A DNA stretch of 22,129 nt from JBFLXN01 sp040755715 [NCBI: Candidatus Edwardsbacteria bacterium] (GTDB taxonomy: Bacteria > Edwardsbacteria > AC1 > JBFLXN01), in assembly GCA_040755715.1 (NCBI GenBank), contig JBFLXN010000030.1:1-22129 (forward strand). The letters run 5' to 3'. The position numbers were made by a program, and so were the translations under genes. The notes beneath the pieces are model-generated. The model worked only from the letters and a program-made list of their open reading frames with translations. It ran no database searches and was not told the origin of the DNA. The number at the start of each line of letters is the position of its first letter. Position 1 is the first letter of the stretch. Positions 7,757 through 14,400 of the stretch are shown in pieces.

Positions 7757-8635
7757 ATGAAAAAACCATACTGGATTATTTTAGGACCCGAAAAAAGCTG
7801 GGAAACTGCTTTTAGCCAGCATGGAATTTGGGGTACTAAAGAGATGCTCTATCCCGAATGGAAGGCCTTGGACAGAGGAGATATTATATTTTTCTATGTA
7901 ACCAAAACAGTAAGGGGTGTAATAGGAGTTGGAAAAATAGAAACTAAATTTGTTCAAGATAAACCATTGTGGCCAGATGAAATTGCTGTAGGGAAAGTGA
8001 TCTATCCATTTAGATTTGAATTTCATGTTGATTATTTAATAGAACCAAAAGATTGGAAAGATAAAAAGATTCCTATTGGGCTTTCAATTCAAGAAATGCG
8101 GAGAGGAATCAATTTATTACAAGAGAAAACGATCAAAGAACTTTGTAAATCCTTTAAAGAAAAGTTTAATTACACTATCTCTGCAACTGAAGAAAAAACA
8201 GTTGATATAATTCCTTCAAAAACTTCTGTGGTTGAAAAACCTTCTCTGAATCATTCTCAACTTCAAGAATTAGTATTTGAAATCGGTCAGCTAAATCGCC
8301 TTATAAGTGAAAAGGAATATCCTATGGAAAATGAAAGATTAGATGTTGTTTGGAGGCGTATTGAGAAAAGTGTGCCCACATATGTATTTGAAATCCAAAT
8401 TGGAGGAGATGTATACCATGCACTTGGGAAATTGAAGCATGCCTATGACCTTTGGAATAGTAATATTTTTCTTATAGCTCGGGAAGAGGACTTGGAAAAT
8501 GCTAAATCTCTTTTAAGCGGAACTTTCCATGAAATCCAAGATAAAATCAAGAAAATCACAATTAAAAAGATTCATGAACTATATGAGCAAAAGCACAGGT
8601 GGATTGATATTGAGAGAGAGGTTGGTCTGCTATGA
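7757..8635 (+). CDS. EVE/PUA-like domain fused to a predicted nuclease domain
   Basis: Residues 1 to about 130 of this 292-residue protein look like an EVE domain: YWIILGP at the start, HGIWGT, a GDIIFFYVT strand, GVIGVGKI and a W-containing LWPDE. EVE domains read modified bases in DNA or RNA. A poorly conserved linker follows to about 165. The C-terminal part (about 168-292) resembles a PD-(D/E)XK fold: RLDVVWRR with Asp196, then a YVFEIQIGGD strand with Glu212 and Gln214, then a helix and NIFLIA. The usual Lys of the motif is Gln here. AGGAGG at 7741-7746 supports the start. The stop overlaps the next start (ATGA). Inference: a modification-dependent restriction factor. The nuclease assignment is weaker than the EVE assignment. 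Confidence 0.65.
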   Translation: MKKPYWIILGPEKSWETAFSQHGIWGTKEMLYPEWKALDRGDIIFFYVTKTVRGVIGVGKIETKFVQDKPLWPDEIAVGKVIYPFRFEFHVDYLIEPKDWKDKKIPIGLSIQEMRRGINLLQEKTIKELCKSFKEKFNYTISATEEKTVDIIPSKTSVVEKPSLNHSQLQELVFEIGQLNRLISEKEYPMENERLDVVWRRIEKSVPTYVFEIQIGGDVYHALGKLKHAYDLWNSNIFLIAREEDLENAKSLLSGTFHEIQDKIKKITIKKIHELYEQKHRWIDIEREVGLL

Positions 8636-8931
8636 TGACTGATTTTGAGATCTACGACAAAGGACCTGATTTTCTTGCAAAAGTAAAAGATATTTATGTA
8701 ATTGGAGAAGCTAAGTTTCTCACTGACTATGGTGGTGCTCAAAATGCGAACTTTGAAGATGCTTTGAGATTATTAAAAGAAAAGGAAGGAAAAGCCATCC
8801 GAATTGCTGTTCTTGATGGCGTGGTATGGATTAAAGACAGTACAAAAATGTTCAGAACAGTTTGCGAGTTAGAAGAGACTGCTTTAACCGCTTTATTGCT
8901 GAAAGATTTTTTGGAAGGTGTAAAGAGATGA
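8632..8931 (+). CDS. C-terminal fragment of a type II restriction endonuclease (PD-(D/E)XK)
   Basis: The 99 residues contain a clear catalytic motif: PD in KGPDFLAKV (Asp13) and GEAKFL (Glu27, Lys29), followed by TDYGGAQNANFEDALRLL and VLDGVVW. I recognise this arrangement from type II restriction endonucleases, where it forms the C-terminal catalytic part; complete enzymes are usually above 250 residues. The N-terminal part is absent here, so this is probably a remnant. An alternative is a stand-alone small nuclease, because the ATG overlaps the preceding stop (ATGATGA) as in a coupled gene. With the methyltransferase fragment at 6839 it suggests a former restriction-modification pair with its middle replaced by the zinc-ribbon and EVE genes. 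Confidence 0.6.
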   Translation: MMTDFEIYDKGPDFLAKVKDIYVIGEAKFLTDYGGAQNANFEDALRLLKEKEGKAIRIAVLDGVVWIKDSTKMFRTVCELEETALTALLLKDFLEGVKR

Positions 8932-8952
8932 TGAAAATAAGGGCGCAACTTC

Positions 8953-9034
8953 GCCTAACACAGCATAAAAGGTTCGTGCCTTACCTGTCTGCCTTCGGCA
9001 CTTCGCAAACACGCAAACCGTTATATGACATTGC
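8953..9034 (+). other. attC-like recombination site (site B, complete)
   Basis: GCCTAAC (8953-8959), fitting the integron R'' consensus RYYYAAC, lies 21 bases after the stop of the preceding gene. GTTATAT (9020-9026) lies 26 bases before the start of the next. The 74-base span is within the usual attC size. Between them are GTGCC/GGCAC (8976-8980 and 8997-9001) and CGCAAACACG (9004-9013), whose reverse complement CGTGTTTGCG occurs beside the GCCTAAC of site C at 11233-11242. R' deviates from GTTRRRY at one base. Confidence 0.5.
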
Positions 9035-9052
9035 AAAAAAGGAGGAAAAATC

Positions 9053-10531
9053 ATGGAATTAACCAAGCCAAAGAAAGTAAAGGCCGGATATCTTCTGCTG
9101 GTGCTAATCGCATTGCTGATTGGTTGTTGCGGGCGCAATCTGGGAAAGCGCATCGAATCCGGCACAGGCTACCGCCAGGATGAGGAGGGTATTGTCGTAG
9201 TGCACCTGCGCGGCAGCGATGATGAAATCAAATCGCAGCTCAAGGCTCTGCTTGCCGATGAGATCACTGACTTCTATAAGAAGGCAATGAATCACCGACT
9301 GATGCGGACTTTCGGATACGGTGGTTGCACCAACTTCGCAGCCTTTGGTAAAGCCGCTACTGACGGAAAGCTCTGGCATGCTCGCAACTTTGATCTCGGC
9401 GGCAATGGAGTTCTGGATTGCTATCGTGTGGTATACATTATAGAACCGATTGACAAGATACCATTCATCTCAATCGCCTTTGCTGACTCCTGCTACCTAT
9501 CACTGGTGCACACCGGAATGAACGCGAAAGGTATCGCGTTAGGCTATATGCATTCTGAGGCTCCGGACGAAAGTATCATGGATGCACCCAATCTATGGGC
9601 ACTTTTCCGAAAGGTTATGGAGAACGCTTCTACTATTGAGGAAGCTTTGGCAATCCTGAAAGCCGGACCAAGGAAAGGGGTGGCCAATCTATTACTGGCC
9701 GATGGCAAGGTACCAGAAGCAGTGGTGGTCGAGATGACCTCGAAATCCTTAGCGGTGCGACGTGCAAATGAAGGTATTGTATACGCTACCAATCATTTTG
9801 TTTCAAAGGAGATGTTCTATCCTGAGGATAAAGACCCCAACAGCTATGGCCGCTTCGAACGGCTGGGTAAATTGGCAGAACAACATTACGGTAAATTTGA
9901 CCTCAAACAGACGGTCGCAATTCTGCGGGATCATTACGATGTTTATGCCGGACGTGCGGCATTGGGTGGAGACATCATTGCAACTCCCACGAATGTGCTC
10001 AGCGTAGTATTCTGTCCCAGTGACCTTACTTTCTGGGTTGCCAAAGCCCAAGCCCCTGCATCCTTTAACGAATTTGTGGGATTTAATCTACTGGATGAAG
10101 TGAAAGGCACCCAGGCGAAGACCACTGTTCCTTCCGTTCCCGCCGACCCCATCGTTGGCAGCCCAGCATGGAAAGAGATGGAGAAATACCTAGCAGGAAA
10201 CCTTGCCTACCTGTTTAGTGACGATTCTACTGCGGTAGAGCACTTGAGCAAGGCTGTGTCATTGAACCCGCACAGTGCTCTCTATGGATACCGTTTGGGT
10301 GTCGCATTAGTGAACATGGGAAAGAAGGAAGAAGCAATCGCCGCCTTCAATGATGCATTGTCTGCTGATTCACATATCTCCTTGCGTGCGTATATCTACT
10401 ACCGTCTTGGTCGGCTTTACGAAGAGATGGGAGATAAGGATAAAATGCAGGCCGCCTTTGAGAAGGTTTTGGAGTTGGACATCGGTGACAAGTCTATCGA
10501 GGACTACGCACAGCAAGCACTTGGATGGTAA
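9053..10531 (+). CDS. C45-family (acyltransferase-like) Ntn-hydrolase lipoprotein with TPR tail
   Basis: This 492-residue protein begins with a lipoprotein signal (basic KPKKVK, hydrophobic 12-23, lipobox LIGC with Cys25). The core matches peptidase C45 / acyl-CoA:6-aminopenicillanate acyltransferase-like Ntn hydrolases: GGCTNFAA (90-97) with Cys92 as the likely N-terminal nucleophile after self-cleavage, HARNFDL (109-115), HTGMNAKGIALG (154-165) and YATNHF (245-250). Residues about 390-480 form tetratricopeptide repeats. Predicted role: amide-bond hydrolysis or acyl transfer at the envelope; the substrate is unknown. The stretch between HLRGSDDEI (51-59) and Cys92 is shorter than I expect, so an internal deletion is possible. 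GGAGG at 9041-9045 supports the start. Sampled lines are 45-53% GC, against 27-33% in the preceding EVE gene. Confidence 0.7.
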   Translation: MELTKPKKVKAGYLLLVLIALLIGCCGRNLGKRIESGTGYRQDEEGIVVVHLRGSDDEIKSQLKALLADEITDFYKKAMNHRLMRTFGYGGCTNFAAFGKAATDGKLWHARNFDLGGNGVLDCYRVVYIIEPIDKIPFISIAFADSCYLSLVHTGMNAKGIALGYMHSEAPDESIMDAPNLWALFRKVMENASTIEEALAILKAGPRKGVANLLLADGKVPEAVVVEMTSKSLAVRRANEGIVYATNHFVSKEMFYPEDKDPNSYGRFERLGKLAEQHYGKFDLKQTVAILRDHYDVYAGRAALGGDIIATPTNVLSVVFCPSDLTFWVAKAQAPASFNEFVGFNLLDEVKGTQAKTTVPSVPADPIVGSPAWKEMEKYLAGNLAYLFSDDSTAVEHLSKAVSLNPHSALYGYRLGVALVNMGKKEEAIAAFNDALSADSHISLRAYIYYRLGRLYEEMGDKDKMQAAFEKVLELDIGDKSIEDYAQQALGW

Positions 10532-10629
10532 ATAGCAGGAACATATAATAGGCAAAATGCCTTTTCCAAGGTGTAGATGTATTTTGTATCTTTTGATAGG
10601 CAAAACAGCAGTATCCGACCGGAGATGAA

Positions 10630-10908
10630 ATGGTGAATAATATAATTAATAAGCTGCTCAACTCAGATGAACCATCTGTCCGATTTAAAGTTTTGGTGAA
10701 TGTTCTCGGCAAAGAATTAGAATCGGCTGAAATCAAAAAACTTCAAGAAGAGATAAAATCATCCCCCCGAGTGAGATTGCTTCTATCGGAAAGAGACAAG
10801 GATGGGGAAATTCCCTTTCATCCCTATCGTAAATGGTCCGGTGCCCATTGGGTCCTAGCAAGCCTGGCTGATATCGGTTATCCTGCAGGCGATAAGAAGA
10901 CTTCTTAA
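10630..10908 (+). pseudogene. 5' part of a gene broken by an internal deletion
   Basis: The 92-residue reading frame has a normal N-terminus (helical, charged) and the block HPYRKWSGAHWVLASLADIG (64-83). I associate this block, without certainty, with hypothetical proteins of a terpenoid-cyclase-like alpha-barrel type. The frame stops abruptly at 10906-10908 just after GYPAGDKK. The C-terminal part of what looks like the same gene continues from 10896 in another frame. The most likely history is loss of an internal segment with a frameshift at about 10893-10905. GGAG at 10621-10624 may be its ribosome site. Probably non-functional. Confidence 0.5.
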
Positions 10909-11204
10909 AACTTCACTATCCTTGTTACTGGCAATACGATATTCTTTTCGGTTTAAAGGTGATGGCCGAAGTCGGTTTTATCAACGATGAGCGTTGCAGT
11001 GATGCACTGGATATATTGGAATCAAAGCGATTGCTAGATGGAGGGTTTCCTGCAGAAGGGAAATTTTATCAAGTCGTAAAAAAAGGTAAACGGACAAGCA
11101 GAAATTCACTTATTGATTGGGATGGCACAGGTAAGAATCACTTAAATGAATTTGTAACTGCAGATGCTTTATACGTGTTGAAAGAATCAGGACGATTAGC
11201 ATGA
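10896..11204 (+). pseudogene. 3' part of the same broken gene
   Basis: This frame is open from 10896, well before its first possible start (GTG at 10959). The residues upstream of that GTG read as ordered protein, FLKLHYPCYWQYDILFGLK, and run straight into VMAEVGFINDERCSDALDIL, RLLDGGFPAEGKFY and NEFVTADALYVLKESGR. Coding-quality sequence without a start codon is what an internal deletion would leave. The GGFPAE and DALYVL blocks fit an alpha-barrel, cyclase-like repeat protein, but I cannot name the family. The stop is 20 bases before the attC-like GCCTAAC at 11224. Confidence 0.5.
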
Positions 11205-11215
11205 CCATAGTAAAT

Positions 11216-11242
11216 GCCGCATCGCCTAACAACGTGTTTGCG
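11216..11242 (+). other. attC-like left half (site C)
   Basis: GCCTAAC (11224-11230) is followed by AACGTGTTTGCG. CGTGTTTGCG (11233-11242) is the exact reverse complement of CGCAAACACG in site B (9004-9013). No GTTATAT right half is visible downstream, so the site seems truncated. The remaining sequence to 11433 shows no gene that I can support. Confidence 0.42.
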
Positions 11243-11433
11243 ACTTTACTCCCTTCAAGTTACTCCGTCCAAATCCCACTTTTGAACATCTTATTTTGGG
11301 CAATGGAAGCAGCATATTGTCTCCACTGTCTCGATGAGACAGTCGTTGGTCGTGGATTCGTAAACATGGTAAAGAAATTTTTCTGGTCCGAGTATGACGG
11401 AAAGAAAATCTTTTGGTTCAACTGACCTTAAAA

Positions 11434-14400
11434 ATGTTTGACCACTATTACCTCGGTTTGGATATCGGCTCAGTCAGTGTGAATACCGTAATCATTTCGG
11501 ATGAGCCTGTCTGCCCCCCCCTTCGCTCCGAAATAGGGTTGGCAGGTAAGCGTGTTTATGGCGAAAAAGAAGTTGTCTTTGACCGCTATATTAGACATAA
11601 GGGACATCCCGTAGAAACAGTCCTGAGTGTTTTTGAAGAGTTCTCTAACGAGAAATTTGAGTTAGTGGCAGTCACTGGCTCCGGAGGGAAGATTATTTCT
11701 GAACTCACTGGAGCCTTCTTTGTCAATGAGATTGTTGCTCAAGCCAAAGCCATCGCTCATTTCTACCCGGAAATCAAAACGGTGATTGAAATTGGCGGCG
11801 AAGATTCTAAACTTCTCTTACTTAAATATGATAAAAACTTAAAAACTTCTGTGCTGGAAGATTTCGCTACCAATACTATTTGTGCGGCTGGCACTGGTTC
11901 CTTCTTGGACCAACAAGCCAGCCGCTTTGGTTTGAGCATTGAAGAATTTTCTCGTCTGGCATTGAAATCAAAAAATCCACCTCGCATCGCCGGACGGTGT
12001 TCTGTATTTGCCAAGACGGATATGATTCATTTGCAACAGTCTGCCACCCCGGATTACGACATCATTGCAGGGCTTTGTTATGCCCTGGCGAGAAATTTCA
12101 AGAGTGTAATTGCTAAGGGGAAAAAATTTCAAAAGCCTATTGCTTTTCAAGGCGGAGTAGCCGCGAACAAAACAATGGTGAAAGCCTTTGAAACAGTCTT
12201 GGAATTGAAGTCAGATGAATTAGTTATGCCAAAATATTTTGCCTCAATGGGGGCAATTGGAGCAGTGCTCCATTGCTTGGAAAATCATCAGCCTATTGAT
12301 TGCCGTAATCCCATTTTATTAAATGGCGGAAAAGACTCCCTGCAGGACAAAATTGAAAATATCAGAAATTACCTTATTGAGCTACCCAGAGAGAAAACGC
12401 ACCTTCCTCCTTTGCTGAGTCTATCAAGCCCCAAAGAGCTTTCCACCGGCCTATGGGAGCAGGCTTCTGCTTGTGGGAGCGGGCTTCTGCCCGCGATTAT
12501 CGTGCCTCGAAGGACACTCCCACAATCAAACCCAGAAGGGCTTTCCCACAAGGTAATGGAAACCTATCTTGGGATTGATGTCGGTTCTATCAGCACTAAT
12601 TTGGTGGTTATTGATGAGCAGAGAAAGGTTTTGGCGAGACGGTATCTCTGGACTGCTGGTCGCCCTCTGGAAGCAGTCAAACAGGGATTAAAAGAAATCG
12701 GTTCTGAGATTGGAGAGCGTGGAGAAATCAGAGGAGTGGGCACGACTGGTTCAGGGCGATATTTTATGGGAGATTTCGTCGGGGCTGATGTGGTGAAAAA
12801 TGAAATCACTGCTCAAGCCCGGGCGGCGATAGAAATTGACCCAAAGGTAGATACCATTTTTGAAATCGGTGGACAGGATTCAAAATATATAAGTCTTAAA
12901 GATGGTAGAGTGATTGATTTTGAGATGAACAAAGTCTGCGCCGCAGGCACCGGTTCATTCTTAGAGGAACAGGCGGAAAGATTAAATATTAGATTAAATG
13001 ACTTTGGTCAGTTGGCCTTAGAATCAAAGCATCCTGTAGCCCTAGGTGAACGTTGTACTGTCTTTATGGAATCAGATTTACTCCACCACCAGCAGAAAGG
13101 AGCAAGAAAAGAAGACTTGGTAGCGGGACTCTGTTACTCTATCGTCTATAATTACTTAAATCGGGTGGTCAGTGATAGGAAAATTGGCAACAACATTTTC
13201 TTTCAAGGGGGAGTGGCTTATAATAAAGGAGTAGTTGCCGCCTTTGAAGCAGTTACTGGCAAAAAAATTACCGTGCCGCCGAATCACGATGTTACTGGCG
13301 CCATCGGCGCAGCCATTCTGGCCCAGGAAAAGTGTAGCGGTGCGGTCTACAGGACAAATTTTCGTGGATTTGAACTGGCTGAGCGCCAATATTCTGTGGA
13401 AACCTTTGAATGTCAGGATTGTGCCAATACCTGTGAGGTTCGCAAAGTCTTGCTTGAAGGCACAGAACCACTCTTCTACGGAAGCCGCTGCGAAAAATAC
13501 GAACGGAAAAAAGTCATCGTCGCCTCTAAAGAAAGAAGCGAAGACCTCTCCGCCCTGCATTCTGAAGTGAAGTTGGCGGACAGGCCCGACCTCTTTGCCG
13601 AACGAGAGCGATTACTCTTCTCCTGTTCCAATCTCTCCCTTTATTCCTCTCCTAACCCCTCCCTCACCCTCCCCTTCACCGCAAATGCGGGATCCCGCTC
13701 TGGCGGGACAAGGGGAGGGATTAAGGGTGGGGTTAGAGTGGGTATTCCCCGGACTTCTCTCTTTTTAGATTTCTTGCCTTTCTTTTCTACTTTTCTCACC
13801 TCTTTGGACTTTAAAGTTATTCTTTCAGACAAGACCAATCAATCCATTATTCATCAGGGTTTAGAAAATATTGTGGCGGAAATTTGCTTTCCGATAAAAG
13901 TAGTGCACGGTCATATTCTCAATCTCATAGAAAAAAAAGTAGATGCCATATTCTTGCCCAGCATCATTACCCTCCCCGCCGATTCCGTCAAAAACCTGAA
14001 AGATAGCCCAGCAGAATTAGCAGTTTCTGACGGAACAAAGTCAGAAAAAAAATTCTTCTGTCCCTATGTCCAGACCCTGCCTTACCTTATTAAATCAGCC
14101 CTTTCCCAACAATGGCAGGGTGAGAAAATCTGGCAACCCATCATTCGTTTTCATCTTGGTAAAAAAGAAGTAAGCAAAACACTAATTGCTTTTGCTAAGA
14201 CCCTTGGGAAAGAGACGAAAGAAACCGAAAAGGCAGTAGAACAAGCGTTTAAAAGTCAAATGATTTTTGAACAGAGACTCAAAGAACGAGGGAGAGAGAT
14301 TCTTGAGAGTCTTGCTTCGGTGGAAGGAAGAAAGATTCTGGTAATTCTGGGTCGTTCTTATAACACTTGTGATTTTGGACTAAATTTAGACTTACCGAAG

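Noticed and set aside
11201-11425. 74-codon open frame after the broken gene
   Set aside because: It begins inside the previous frame's end, runs through the attC-like motif, has no recognisable domain and no SD; it may be chance.
11413-11436. TTG at 11413 as the activase start
   Set aside because: It overlaps the preceding frame, has no SD, and adds only MVQLTLK before the ATG that precedes the conserved GLDIGS motif.
13156-13560. Overlapping open frames on both strands within the activase gene
   Set aside because: The activase frame has conserved motifs on both sides of this stretch; the others have none.
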